In this document: in pieces, positions 44,639 to 56,623 of the stretch
How positions within the stretch are numbered: position 1 is the first letter of the stretch
Layout of the letters: each line of letters opens with the position of its first letter
NCBI RefSeq assembly: GCF_001889605.1
Contig: NZ_CP018171.1
Span: 1,758,501 to 1,822,500 of the forward strand
Length of the DNA stretch: 64,000 bases
DNA from: Aquibium oceanicum
Lineage (GTDB): Bacteria > Pseudomonadota > Alphaproteobacteria > Rhizobiales > Rhizobiaceae
Direction of reading: 5' to 3'
Program-made: the position numbers and the translations under genes
The notes under the pieces: model-generated
What the model saw: only the letters and a program-made list of their open reading frames with translations
What the model was told of the DNA's origin: nothing
Database searches by the model: none

Positions 44639-45124
44639 ATGCGCTTGATCGCCGCCACCCTCGGGATTGTCGTGCTGGCGCAGGGGACCGCGTTCGCCCA
44701 GGACGACGTCACGGTGCCCTACGTGCAGGCTTTCTGCAGCCTCGGCACCGTCGATGGCGGATCCGGCAGGGCCTATCTGGCGACGCCGGAACTGGGCGAG
44801 GCCATCAGGACGGCGATGGCCGAGAACGCAAGGCTTCAGGAAGCCGATCCGCAAGAGAAGCCGCCGCTCGGCGACGGGGTTCCCTGGCAGAGCTTCCAGG
44901 ACGTGGCGCCAGCCTGCGAACCCGGCGCCGTCACGACCGAAGGCGAAAGGCTCGTTGCGGAAGTGAAGTACAGCTTCCCCGACTCCCCCGGCTCCGGCTG
45001 GATCGACCGGCTCGTGCTCGTGAAGGCGCCCGACGGCGTGCTTTATGTCGACGATGTCCGCTTCGGCGACACCGGCGAGGACGAGACGCTGCGCAAGACC
45101 CTCGCGGAAGCGTTCTCGCAGTAG
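44639..45124 (+). CDS. exported hypothetical protein
   Basis: Protein of 161 residues with a clear Sec signal peptide (MRLIAATLGIVVLAQGTAFA cut after AFA-Q). The mature part has Cys residues at about 32 and 83, and looks like a small periplasmic protein. No known family. Starts 22 nt after the SDR gene, behind GGAGA, so possibly same transcript. Convergent with the DUF3750 gene. Confidence 0.6.
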   Translation: MRLIAATLGIVVLAQGTAFAQDDVTVPYVQAFCSLGTVDGGSGRAYLATPELGEAIRTAMAENARLQEADPQEKPPLGDGVPWQSFQDVAPACEPGAVTTEGERLVAEVKYSFPDSPGSGWIDRLVLVKAPDGVLYVDDVRFGDTGEDETLRKTLAEAFSQ

Positions 45125-45130
45125 GGCGGA

Positions 45131-45880
45131 TCAGTTGTCCGGCAGCAGGTTCACCCGCCCGTAGGCCGGTATCTTCAGCGCCGGGCGCGCGAAATCCACG
45201 CCCGCGACCAGACCGAGGAAATGGATCTCGAACCCGCTGCGCGCCCCCACGGCGAAACCGACCAGCCCGCCGAGCGTCGCATGCACGTCCTGCCCGTCCG
45301 GTGCGATGTCGAAACTGGCGAAGCCCGGCGCGAAGTCCCGGCCCGTCGCGTTCGGCGGCAGGGTGGCGCCCAGCTCCGGCGTCTCGCGCAGCACGTGGGC
45401 GACGAAGCTGTTGGAGTTCGGCCCCGGCCACAGCCGGTAGTCGCCGGGATGTGAATAGGGGTATTCCGCGATGGCCCGCTCCACCTTCGGAATCAGCCTT
45501 TCGGCCTCCGCGCCGCCCACCGAGCGGACCACCCAGGGAACATTGGAGTACCACCGCCCGTCTGCCGCATAGGCGTTGCGGCGGATCGGCGAGCCCCAGC
45601 CCACCTTGTCGTAACGCTCGTAGGCGGCGCTGCCCGGCCGTTTGACGACCAGCCACGAGTGGACCGCAAGCGCGCCCTTCATCCCGCCGGTGCGCGCCGC
45701 CATCACGTAGATGGCTGCCTCCTCCGTTGCCGGCGCGGCTGGCAGGACCCCGCTGGACGACCAGTCGGCCGATCGCCACGAACCGGGTCGGTCCAGCATC
45801 GACCACCATCCCGCCGTCGCGAAAGTCGGCGCGACGAACACGGCGAGCACGAACACGATCATCAGTCTGATCCGGCGCAT
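45131..45880 (-). CDS. DUF3750 family protein, exported
   Basis: Protein of 249 residues. Start taken as ATG 45880 (MRRIRLMIVFVLAVFVAPTFA) because it gives a compact signal peptide; ATG 45946 would add 22 polar residues. The body has IYVMAARTGGMKGALAVHSWLVVKRPG and ...PYSHPGDYRLWPGPNSNSFVAHVLRE..., which I recognise as DUF3750. The ...SNSFVAH... His and Asn suggest a papain-like NlpC/peptidase fold, inferred. Divergent from the asparaginase. Confidence 0.7.
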   Translation of the reverse strand: MRRIRLMIVFVLAVFVAPTFATAGWWSMLDRPGSWRSADWSSSGVLPAAPATEEAAIYVMAARTGGMKGALAVHSWLVVKRPGSAAYERYDKVGWGSPIRRNAYAADGRWYSNVPWVVRSVGGAEAERLIPKVERAIAEYPYSHPGDYRLWPGPNSNSFVAHVLRETPELGATLPPNATGRDFAPGFASFDIAPDGQDVHATLGGLVGFAVGARSGFEIHFLGLVAGVDFARPALKIPAYGRVNLLPDN

Positions 45881-45958
45881 CCGGAAAGCCTTTGCGTCTC
45901 GATCCCGAAAGGAATAGGTGCGGTTCTCCTCGTGGAACACTGACATCTTGGTGATGCT

Positions 45959-46975
45959 ATGGCCAATCCCGTCCTCGTCGAAGTCCTGCGCGGCGCGATC
46001 GTCGAGAGCGCGCACCGCGGATCGGTCGCCGTGGTCGACGCCGACGGCGGAACGGTGCTTGCGCTCGGCGACGTCGAACACCCGATCTTCCCGCGCTCGG
46101 CGGTGAAGGCGATCCAGGCGCTGCCGCTTCTCGAGAGCGGCGCGGCCGACGCCTATGGCTTCCGCGACCGCGAGATCGCGCTCGCCTGCGCGTCTCATTC
46201 GGGTGAACCCGAACATGCGAAACTTGCCGCCGAGATGCTCGGCCGCGCCGGGCTCGATCGTGACGCGCTCGAATGCGGCACGCACTGGCCACTCGGCGAG
46301 CCAGCCACGATCGACCTCGCCCGCAGCGGCGCCGAGCCCTCGCAGCTCCACAACAACTGTTCCGGCAAGCATGCCGGCTTCGTGTGCACCTGCATGCATG
46401 CCGGCGTCGACCGCCGCGGCTACGTCGACTACGGCCATCGCATGCAGGCGATGCTGCGCTCCACGATGGAAGAGGTCACGGGCGCCATCCACGGCGAGGC
46501 GAACATGGCGACCGACGGCTGCTCGATCCCCACATACGCCGTGCCGCTTCGCTCGCTGGCGCTCGGCTTCGCCCGCATGGCCACCGGCGTCGGCATGGGG
46601 GTGGAGCGGATCAAGTCGGCGAAGCGCATCTTCGCCGCCTGCATGGCCGAGCCGTTCTACGTGTCCGGCACCGGGCGGATGGACATGCTCCTGATGCAGG
46701 CGGGGCAGGGGCGCATCTTCGCCAAGACCGGGGCGGAAGCGGTCTACTGCGCGGCGCTCCCCGAGCAGGGGCTGGGCATCGCGGTGAAGTGCGACGACGG
46801 CGCGACGCGCGCGGCCGAGACCATCGTCGCCTCCGTTCTCGCCGGGCTCCTTGCCTCGGACGAGAGCCTTCGCACCCGTTTGTCGGAACTCGCCGCTCCA
46901 GCCATCCGCAGCCGGCGCGGGGCCGTGGTGGGCCAGGTGCGGCCGGCGGAAGCGCTCACTGCGGCGCCAGCCTGA
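45959..46975 (+). CDS. L-asparaginase, rhizobial type
   Basis: Hydrolyses L-asparagine to aspartate and ammonia. 338 residues, Asparaginase_II family (class 3, ReAV type), unrelated to E. coli AnsA/B. Catalytic S47-x-x-K50 (RSAVK), CASHSGEPEH, NNCSGKHAG with Cys/Lys of the metal site, and DGCSIPTYAVPL with the second Cys. Start ATG 45959. It stands divergent from DUF3750 and convergent with the Tat repeat protein. Confidence 0.85.
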   Translation: MANPVLVEVLRGAIVESAHRGSVAVVDADGGTVLALGDVEHPIFPRSAVKAIQALPLLESGAADAYGFRDREIALACASHSGEPEHAKLAAEMLGRAGLDRDALECGTHWPLGEPATIDLARSGAEPSQLHNNCSGKHAGFVCTCMHAGVDRRGYVDYGHRMQAMLRSTMEEVTGAIHGEANMATDGCSIPTYAVPLRSLALGFARMATGVGMGVERIKSAKRIFAACMAEPFYVSGTGRMDMLLMQAGQGRIFAKTGAEAVYCAALPEQGLGIAVKCDDGATRAAETIVASVLAGLLASDESLRTRLSELAAPAIRSRRGAVVGQVRPAEALTAAPA

Positions 46976-46997
46976 CGGCCGTGCCGCAGGCGTTCGC

Positions 46998-48398
46998 TCA
47001 GCCGACGTGATTGCGCTCGACGGTCAGGTGGGCGTGGCCGTCATTGCCGATCCGCGCAAGGTCGCCTGTGGCCGCGTCCGCCCAGCGATGGCCGACGATC
47101 GCCCCGTGCTGCACGTCCGAGATGACATTGTCCGAAATCACCACCGCGCCGGCGCCCTCGACCACCGAGACCGCGATACCCGTGCCGGCCTTGCGGATGA
47201 CGTTTCCGGTCGCCGTCACGTTGCGCAGGAACGGCCCCCAGCCGAGATGCATGCCGTAGAGCGGCGCGTTCTCGATGATGTTGCCGGTGATGGCCGTATC
47301 CGCCTCCGCCGTGATGCCGACGCCGAAGCCGGGGGAGTCCGCGGGGTAGGGACCTTTCTCCGACAGGTTGCGCACGACGTTGCCCGAGCACACCCCCATG
47401 CGGCCGCCCTCGTTGAAGTTGACGATCGAGATGCCGTTCGCGGCGCCGTCGACGATGTTGTTCGAGATCACCGCGCCCTCGAAGGCGAATTCCGAATAGA
47501 TCGCCGTCTCGCCCGAGCGCAGGCAGGTATTGCCCGAGACTTGGATGTTGCTGCCGCTGTTCGACCGGATGGCCGAGAAGGCGCAATCGGAGAGCGAATT
47601 GCCGGAGACGATGACGCCGGCTGCGCGGAAGACGTTGATGCCGTTGCCGTACTGCCCGGTGCCGCCATTGCGGGCCGCGATGCGGCGGATGCGGTTGCCG
47701 GTCACCATCGTGCCGTCCTCCCCCGCCTGCCAGCGGTGGATAAGGATGCCGCCGTTGCCGCAATCGGCGATCTCGTTGTCGGCGATGGAGAGGCCCTGGG
47801 CGTCCACGCTGTAGATGGCCGCCTCCGCGGCGCCGGTGATCGTGCTGCGCTCGATACGCCCGCCGACGCGCTCCAGCGCCACCGCGTTCTTTCCGCTGCC
47901 GATCAGGCTGCAGCCGTCGATGACGAGACGGCCGACCCGGCGAGCATCGATCATGCCCTGCACCTGCTCGCTCAGCCATCGGTTGGCGCCGTCGATGACG
48001 AGACCGGAGAACTCGATGTGGTCGGCGCCTTCGGCGGCGAAGAGATGTCCGTCGCCTCCGTATATGATGCGGGTCGTGCCCGGAGTGCCGGTGAGGACGA
48101 CGCGGCGGGGCAGGGTGACGTTCGACACGACGTAATTGCCGGCCGGCAGGGCGATCGGCATGCCGCGGTCGGCGGCGGCCTCGAGCATGCGGCCGAAGGC
48201 CTTGCTCTGATCGTCATATGTGCCGGGAAAGACGCCGAGTTCGGTGGCGTCGATCGAGCCGCGGATCGACGCGGTCTCGAAACCCGCCGCGGCGGCCCCC
48301 AGGCCCGGGCCGGCCGCGCCGATCAGCGCACCCCCGGCTCCGGCGAGCCCGGCGAGGACGCTGCGCCTGTTCAGGATCGGGACGGTTCTTGTGTTCAT
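46998..48398 (-). CDS. Tat-exported beta-helix repeat protein (TIGR03808 type)
   Basis: Protein of 466 residues from ATG 48398. Twin-arginine signal NRRSVLAGLAGAGGALIGAA, then a right-handed parallel beta-helix of pectate-lyase type: many short repeats such as GNxIxDC, SIADNEIADCG, VSGNSLSDCAF, ITGNIIENA. A rhizobial family of unknown enzyme activity (TIGR03808), probably periplasmic. The final His residues (GNDGHAHLTVERNHVG) end the coil. Divergent from the GreA-like gene. Confidence 0.8.
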   Translation of the reverse strand: MNTRTVPILNRRSVLAGLAGAGGALIGAAGPGLGAAAAGFETASIRGSIDATELGVFPGTYDDQSKAFGRMLEAAADRGMPIALPAGNYVVSNVTLPRRVVLTGTPGTTRIIYGGDGHLFAAEGADHIEFSGLVIDGANRWLSEQVQGMIDARRVGRLVIDGCSLIGSGKNAVALERVGGRIERSTITGAAEAAIYSVDAQGLSIADNEIADCGNGGILIHRWQAGEDGTMVTGNRIRRIAARNGGTGQYGNGINVFRAAGVIVSGNSLSDCAFSAIRSNSGSNIQVSGNTCLRSGETAIYSEFAFEGAVISNNIVDGAANGISIVNFNEGGRMGVCSGNVVRNLSEKGPYPADSPGFGVGITAEADTAITGNIIENAPLYGMHLGWGPFLRNVTATGNVIRKAGTGIAVSVVEGAGAVVISDNVISDVQHGAIVGHRWADAATGDLARIGNDGHAHLTVERNHVG

Positions 48399-48473
48399 GG
48401 GCGGGGCGGTGCAGGAACCGTGCCACGTGCCGCAAGGGTTGTATGCGCCCCCCGGAAGGTCTAGCCTCCACCG

Positions 48474-48941
48474 ATGAGCAGGGCATTCACCAGCAACGAC
48501 GACAGCCTGTCGGGCCTGAACGACATCGGCGAGCGGCCGGTGAGCGAGCACCGCAACCTCGTCACGGCGGAGGGGCTCGCCCATATCGACGCGCAGCTCG
48601 CCGAACTGCACGAGCTCTTCGCCAGGGCTGAGGCCGAGGGCGACCGCGAGAAGATCGCGCTTGTCTCGCGCGACCTGCGCTACTGGACCTCGCGGCGCGA
48701 GAGCGCCGAGTTGTCGGTGCCGGAGCCCGGGAGCGGCACCGTCCGCTTCGGGATGACCGTGACGATCGAGGACGAGGACGACACGCGCCGCGTCTGGATG
48801 ATTGTCGGCGAGGACGAATCCGACGCCGCCCACGGCAAGATCAGCCATGCCTCGCCGATGGCGCAGGCACTGTTCGGCAAGAAGGCCGGCGATCTGGTGA
48901 CCGTGAGCGGCAAGGAGTGGGAGATCGTTGCGCTGAATTGA
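48474..48941 (+). CDS. GreA/GreB-family elongation factor-like protein
   Basis: Protein of 155 residues. N-terminal acidic coiled-coil segment (residues about 25-80) and C-terminal FKBP-like domain (MTVTIEDEDDTRRVWMIVGEDESDAAHGKISHASPMAQALFGKKAGDLVTV), which is the GreA/B C-terminal motif. The N-terminal coiled coil is unusually short, typical of rhizobial GreA-like paralogues. It may bind RNA polymerase in its secondary channel. Divergent from the beta-helix gene. Confidence 0.75.
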   Translation: MSRAFTSNDDSLSGLNDIGERPVSEHRNLVTAEGLAHIDAQLAELHELFARAEAEGDREKIALVSRDLRYWTSRRESAELSVPEPGSGTVRFGMTVTIEDEDDTRRVWMIVGEDESDAAHGKISHASPMAQALFGKKAGDLVTVSGKEWEIVALN

Positions 48942-49110
48942 GGATCGGAGCGGCAGCTCGCGTCCGAGAAAGTTCGACCGTCTCCGTCGACGCTTTGAAC
49001 CTCGTCCTGTACCGGCTGGCTCGACAACCGGTAAGGGACATGGTCTTGTGCCGATGCTCCGGGTTTGCCCGAGCGACCCGTCCTGAGTCCCCCGCCGCAC
49101 TCTCCCCCAG

Positions 49111-51051
49111 ATGAAGAGCATGACCGAGTTCCGACCAGAGATTCAAGGGCTGCGAGCGATCGCCGTCGTTCTCGTGGTGTTGTTCCACGTCAAGGCGGGG
49201 TTCGTGGGAGGGGGGTTCGTCGGGGTCGACGTGTTCTTCGTCATCAGCGGTTTCCTGATCACTCGAAAACTCGTGGGCGAGATGGACGCACGCGGGGCGA
49301 TCGACATCCCGCTGTTTCTGGCGGGGCGGATGCGCAGGCTGTTTCCCGCCCTGTTCGCCACCATGCTCGCGACCTTCGTCGGCTCCTACTATCTCCTGTC
49401 GCCCGACGCCCTGCAGCGCTTCGCCGCCGGAGCGTTTCATGCGCTCCTATACGTTTCGAACGTGCTTTACTGGAACGAGAGCGGCTACTTCGACGTAGCG
49501 GCTTATTCGAAGCCGGATCTCCACACATGGTCGCTGAGCGTGGAGGAACAGTTCTACTGGCTTTGGCCGCTGCTTCTGCTGCTCGTCCGGAAACGGAGCC
49601 GGCTGGGGCTGTTCGTGCTGTTCTCGCTCGTATTCTGGGCGAGCCTGCTCCTGAACTACGTTTTCTACTGGGTGCCTCCCAGATTGATCGGTACATGGAC
49701 GCCCCTTCTTTGGCCATTCGTGCAGAAGGCGGACACCGCGATTTTCTTCCTCATGCCGTTCCGCATGTTCGAATTCGCGATCGGCGCCCTGTGCTTCCTC
49801 GCCAGCGAGCGCTACGCGCCGAAGGCGTGGCCGGCGACAGCACTCCAGGTGACGGGGCTCGCCATGATTGGCGCGGCCGCGGTGTTCCTGACGGAGGGAA
49901 CCCGGTTTCCCGGCGTTGCCGCGCTGCTGCCGTGCGGGGGCACGGCGCTGGTCATCCTGGGCGGCGACAAGAGCCTTACCAGCATCTTTCTGACCAACCG
50001 GGCGACAGATTGGATCGGCCGTGCGAGCTATTCGATCTATCTCGTCCACTGGCCGGTCGTCGTCCTCTATCTCGCCTACGTGCTCGAACCACGGATCGAC
50101 GCGCTTGAGGCGACTGGGCTCTTCGCGGCATCGCTTATCCTGGGCTACGCCCTCCACGTGGCGGTCGAGTTCCCGTTCTGGAAGCGCAGGTATCTTCCCC
50201 GGACGGGACCGGCGGCGTTCTCGATGCTCTCGCTACTGTGTGTGCTCGTCCTGGCGCTGCCTCTGACAAATGCATGGGTGACCGGTGGATGGGCATGGCG
50301 TTTCGGGCCTTACGGCGACCGCTTCAATCTGGAGGCCTTAACGCTAGAAGCGCTCCGCTACGAGAAAACTCATGTCTCAGGTGTCCGGTTCGATCAGGGG
50401 CGGAAAGTACTGGTCATTGGAGATAGCCACGGCCGGGATCTAGCCAATGGTCTGCATCAGGTCCTTCCGGAGGACAGATACGACGTGAAGTGGCTCCCAT
50501 CGCTTGCCATTTGTATTCAGCCCACGGAAACCGATCGGCCTCTCAGCGAAACCTGCCCCCAGCGTTGGAACTTGATTCGCACCTCGCATCTGGTGGTTCA
50601 GGCGGACGTAATCGTGTTGTCGTTCCGATGGTGGGTCGAGGGAGCAGAGCAGGCCGACGCGATGCTCCTGGAACTCAAACGGCTTTCCAAAGTGCCGACG
50701 GTTCGGCTGCTCGTCAGTGGCCGCGTAATGGAGCCGGCGGGTTTCCCTGAAAGTGCTATGTGGAAGGTCAAGGCTGGCATGTCCCCCAGCGCCATCAACA
50801 GCCAGTTTCCAGTCTCCTTCTCATATGTGAATCGTGTGGACAAGTCACTCATGGACGCGGTCCGTAGGGCGAACATCCCTGGCGCCATGTTCTGGACCAA
50901 GCTCTCGAGCCAGTGTCCTGACAAAAAGTGCCGCTTCATCGATGAGAGAAGAAACCTGCTGATTCGGGACAGTCAGCATCTCACGCTGACGGGTGCGCGG
51001 GATATGGCGCAGGATCTCGTGCGCACGTTTCCCGGGATGTTTCCGCAGTGA
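49111..51051 (+). CDS. third acyltransferase, AT3 plus SGNH domain
   Basis: Membrane acyltransferase of 646 residues from ATG 49111 (or 49120). AT3 part: EFRPEIQGLRAIAVVLVVLFHVKAGF, GGFVGVDVFFVISGFLITRKL, SVEEQFYWLWP. SGNH domain with GDSHGRD near residue 436 and DSQHLTLTGA at the C-terminus. More similar in its N-terminus to the prophage acyltransferase at 24770 than expected by chance. Likely acetylates O-antigen, capsule or lipid A-linked sugars. Confidence 0.85.
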   Translation: MKSMTEFRPEIQGLRAIAVVLVVLFHVKAGFVGGGFVGVDVFFVISGFLITRKLVGEMDARGAIDIPLFLAGRMRRLFPALFATMLATFVGSYYLLSPDALQRFAAGAFHALLYVSNVLYWNESGYFDVAAYSKPDLHTWSLSVEEQFYWLWPLLLLLVRKRSRLGLFVLFSLVFWASLLLNYVFYWVPPRLIGTWTPLLWPFVQKADTAIFFLMPFRMFEFAIGALCFLASERYAPKAWPATALQVTGLAMIGAAAVFLTEGTRFPGVAALLPCGGTALVILGGDKSLTSIFLTNRATDWIGRASYSIYLVHWPVVVLYLAYVLEPRIDALEATGLFAASLILGYALHVAVEFPFWKRRYLPRTGPAAFSMLSLLCVLVLALPLTNAWVTGGWAWRFGPYGDRFNLEALTLEALRYEKTHVSGVRFDQGRKVLVIGDSHGRDLANGLHQVLPEDRYDVKWLPSLAICIQPTETDRPLSETCPQRWNLIRTSHLVVQADVIVLSFRWWVEGAEQADAMLLELKRLSKVPTVRLLVSGRVMEPAGFPESAMWKVKAGMSPSAINSQFPVSFSYVNRVDKSLMDAVRRANIPGAMFWTKLSSQCPDKKCRFIDERRNLLIRDSQHLTLTGARDMAQDLVRTFPGMFPQ

Positions 51052-51589
51052 TGATTACCGGGACTGCCTTCCGGAGGCGACCGTCCGAAGCCTGGTCACC
51101 GGAGCGGACACACTCGATATCCGGCCGACTTTAAGACGCCGCCGCTCGAATTTATGGATCTTATCGGTTGCGAGCGACTTATGGAAGCCCGTCTGTGGTC
51201 GGCGGTTTTATGGTACAGTTCAATTCGAGGAAAAGGTCCCTGTTCGTTTGTGGCCATCGACTAACAAATATATAACATGCTGTTGACGTTCCAATGACGC
51301 TCCGGGTCCTTGGGCGAATCCGCCTGAACTCGAAGATCAATACGCAACATTGCCGGCAAGTAGGCTACGCGAAGGGCAGAACATCGTTCGTCGGCGGATC
51401 GAAGAGGGAATCCAGCTTTTTCCGTGAGTCGCTTCGATCACGACTGGGGGATACATGCCGGAAACGAAGGGCAATCGCCATCGGTTGTTCGTTTCTTCCC
51501 TCTCCACAACGTCCGGACAGGGCGGGGTTGGCATAGGGCGGGGTCGTGGCTATTAGACCGGTACTTCCAAGGAGCCAGACGAAGAGCGA
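51052..51589. other. gene-poor lower-GC stretch
   Basis: Between two acyltransferase genes. AT-richer than flanks, with no frame longer than about 80 codons that looks coding, and no repeat or terminator I can assign. May hold remnants of another gene or the promoter of the following gene. Confidence 0.5.
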
Positions 51590-52711
51590 ATGGAAAAACG
51601 AAGTCAGCCGATTGACGTGCTTCGAGGTATCGCGATCGTCTCGGTGATCATCTGGCACGCGTTTGCGCCGCATATGATGCAATGGTATCCGTGGAGCGCC
51701 AAGCTGTTCAAGCTCACTTGGGCGGGAGTGGATCTCTTTTTCGTCATATCAGGATTCCTTATTGGAAGTATTCTTCTGCGGTACCGTACGTCTTCATCCT
51801 ATTTTCTTGCGTTCTATGGAAGAAGATTTTTCCGTATATTTCCGTTATACGCAGTTACTTTAATCATAGCCTATTTATATGGTGGCACAAAAGAGCCATT
51901 TTGGGCACTTGCGACGTTTACTCAAAATGTGCTTTGGGCCATCGAAGGGCGGTTCGGAGATGCATGGACAGGGGTCACCTGGTCGCTCGCTGTCGAAGAA
52001 CAGTTTTATCTTGTGGTACCTTTGCTGATTCTCCTGATCTCCCCCAAACAGCTGCCGTGGGTCCTCATACCTTTGGTGATTGCTGCACCTTTGTTGCGGC
52101 TGGCAATCTGGGCGACTGGCGGCGGACCGTTCACGTCGGTTTACTACGCTGTCTATCTTATGCTTCCGACGCGGATGGATGGGTTGTTCCTAGGAGTGCT
52201 TCTTGCCTGGCTGCTTCTAGAGCCCAGACGCAGCGACTGGCTGATGTCCCACCGTGTCGGAGTGAAATCGGTTTCGGCTATCCTCCTTTTGGGGTGCGCC
52301 GCCATGTCGATTGCAGAGTGGAGTTCCGCAAGCCGCGGGATGATCCTCGGAGGATACACCTGGATCGCCCTCACGGCCGCATCCGTCGTGTTGCTGGCAG
52401 CGACGACGAAAAGGCAGGTTTCGGTGTTATTGACACCATTGGCAGCAGCGGGAATTGGCTGCTTCTCACTCTATCTGTTGCATATCCCGCTAGGGGTGAT
52501 TCTGCTTTACAGCATCGACTGGGCAGCATTTCCTCTACATCCCCTGCCCTTTTTTGTGGCGCGAGCCATCTCACTCGTCATCGCGGCGTATATCTGCTGG
52601 CATCTGATCGAAAAGCCGAACATCGCGATTGGTCATCGGCTGTTTCCATACAGGAGACTTGCACCCGGATCCGAGTCGCGAAATGCCAAGCAGCCGGCAT
52701 CTGCCGGCTGA
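51590..52711 (+). CDS. fourth acyltransferase, short AT3 type
   Basis: Membrane protein of 373 residues, AT3 domain only: IDVLRGIAIVSVIIWHAFA, WAGVDLFFVISGFLIGS, VTWSLAVEEQFYLVVPLL, and C-terminal LYLLHIPLG. About ten membrane helices; the SGNH domain is missing, as in the OafB-like/NodX-like short members. Local GC is low at 51780-51960, suggesting transfer. Same strand as the previous acyltransferase. Confidence 0.8.
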   Translation: MEKRSQPIDVLRGIAIVSVIIWHAFAPHMMQWYPWSAKLFKLTWAGVDLFFVISGFLIGSILLRYRTSSSYFLAFYGRRFFRIFPLYAVTLIIAYLYGGTKEPFWALATFTQNVLWAIEGRFGDAWTGVTWSLAVEEQFYLVVPLLILLISPKQLPWVLIPLVIAAPLLRLAIWATGGGPFTSVYYAVYLMLPTRMDGLFLGVLLAWLLLEPRRSDWLMSHRVGVKSVSAILLLGCAAMSIAEWSSASRGMILGGYTWIALTAASVVLLAATTKRQVSVLLTPLAAAGIGCFSLYLLHIPLGVILLYSIDWAAFPLHPLPFFVARAISLVIAAYICWHLIEKPNIAIGHRLFPYRRLAPGSESRNAKQPASAG

Positions 52712-52754
52712 AGGCAACACCGCGCAATGTCGTCGTCGGGCATCCGCCGGAAGG

Positions 52755-54871
<2,117 letters not shown>

Positions 54872-54875
<4 letters not shown>

Positions 54876-56311
54876 GCGCCGGCTCCCAGCGTCTCGTCGA
54901 TGCGTACGGGCGCAAGCCTCTCGCAATTGGCGACGCCGTCTTCGACCGGAGCGGGCGCCGCCGCGGGAAGGGTCCGAACGGGCCGTTCCTTGTCGGACGG
55001 AAACAGCGTCGTGCCCACGATCGTGCGGCTTCCGTCCTCGTAGCGGCGCGTCAGCGCCTCGCGCGCCGCAACCACACGCGACTGGAACTTGCCGGCCGAC
55101 AGGCTGTCGAGGATGCCTCCTTCCTCCTCGATCCTGCGGAACTCGTTCCATGCCTCTTCGCACAGCGTCTCGGTGAGATGGGCGATGCCGCCCGAACCGG
55201 ATGCCGGGTCGTTGACGAAGCCGACGTTGGATTCTTGCGAAAGCACCAGCTGCGTGTTGCGCGCAACCCGCCGGGCGAACCCGTCGGGCAGGCCGTGGGC
55301 GAGCGTGTGGGGCAGGACACTGATCGAATCGGCGCCACCGACGGCCGCCGCGAAGACGGCAATGGTGGAGCGCAGGATGTTGGTCTCGGGGTCCCTGCGG
55401 GTCAGCATGCGCCACGAGGTCTCGGCATGGATGGTGCCGACAGAGGGTTCGATCGAGCAAACCTCCTGGATGCGCGACCAAAGGCGTCGTGCCGCGCGCA
55501 GCTTGGCGATCGTCAGATACTGGTCCTGGTTGGCGGCAACGGCGAAGCCGACATGCGGGGCGGCATAGACGAGCGGCTGGCGGGCCGCTTCGAACATGCG
55601 CATGTGGGAGACGGCGGACGCGATGACGAAGCCGAGTTCCTGAGCTTCGGTGGCTCCGGCATTGTGGCAGACCCTGCCGTCGGCCTCGAGAAGGACGCTG
55701 GGAATCCCGAGCGCGAAGAAGTGCGAGAGCGACTGGGGCATGGAGGCCTTGAGCGCCTCAATCGACATCCTGAGCCTGCCGGTTCCGGCGAAGCTCGCTG
55801 CCGGATCAATGCCGAAGCACAGGTTGATGCGGGCGGGGTCCGCGTGGCGCTTGCCGAGAAGCGCGACGAGCCATTCGGCCGAGACCCGGCTGAGCGGGTG
55901 GGCATCGATCCTGATGTCGAGCCGGTTCAACGGGATGTCGGCGAGCGCGCTCGCCAGGGCCTCCGCCGAGGCAGGCAGCCCGTGGCCGAAGGCATTGGGA
56001 GCCCCCTCGAAGACGATGGAAAGACCCGTGGCGCCGCCGGCGAGGTCATCGAGTGCCTGCCGGTTGGCACGCGCTGGATCGGTGTCGTCAACGCGCTGGA
56101 CGATCTTCCAGCTTCCGGCCTTGTCGTGGCGCGAGATCGGCATGGGCTGCGGCGAGCGGGCATAGATCGGCTCGATGCGGATGCCGTCGCCGGTGCGCGA
56201 GACCAGCGTGTCGTCGTAGTCGGCACCCTTCAGCGCTCTGGCGGCAAGCGCGCGCCATTTCGTCTCGTCGCCGGGCGGGAACACCGCCTCACGGAGCAAA
56301 TCGGGAGTCAT
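54872..56311 (-). CDS. mutA: methylmalonyl-CoA mutase, small (beta) subunit
   Basis: Second mutase subunit of 479 residues, homologous to the large subunit's barrel domain but without a functional B12 domain (C-terminus stops after a short linker). It has [33 protein letters not shown] and [26 protein letters not shown], both conserved in the family. First gene of the operon, coupled to scpA (ATGA). Divergent from the DUF853 gene. Confidence 0.9.
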
Positions 56312-56623
56312 CAGTCTTCCGCACCAGTTCTGGCCGCCGCATGTAGCCTGGGCGCCAGAGTACGGCGCATCAGGGATCGCTGCAACAAAGGTTGCGGCGC
56401 AAATCGCATGGTCGGCATCCCACCCTCGGACCGCTCAACGCCGATCCGTATTCGTCCGCCGCGTGCAAGATGCAGCGCGGTCCCGACCCGATTACAATCT
56501 GCGGCGCCCGATGCGCAACAAGTCTTTGGCGGGCTGCGCGCAATGCCGTTGTGAGGTCCGCGAGGCGTGTCTATACCTTGCGGCGGGGCCGCCTTCGCGG
56601 CGCAGATGGAGGGGAAGGTCGGA
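56312..56623. other. divergent intergenic region
   Basis: About 312 nt between mutA and the DUF853 gene. Apart from the promoter-like site (56549-56577) it holds no gene or repeat that I can support. Confidence 0.5.
56549..56577 (+). promoter_or_regulatory. sigma70-like promoter
   Basis: TTGTGA, 17-nt spacer, TATACC, 47 nt before the DUF853 start. Fits the rhizobial CTTGAC-N17-CTATAT form loosely. Confidence 0.4.
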
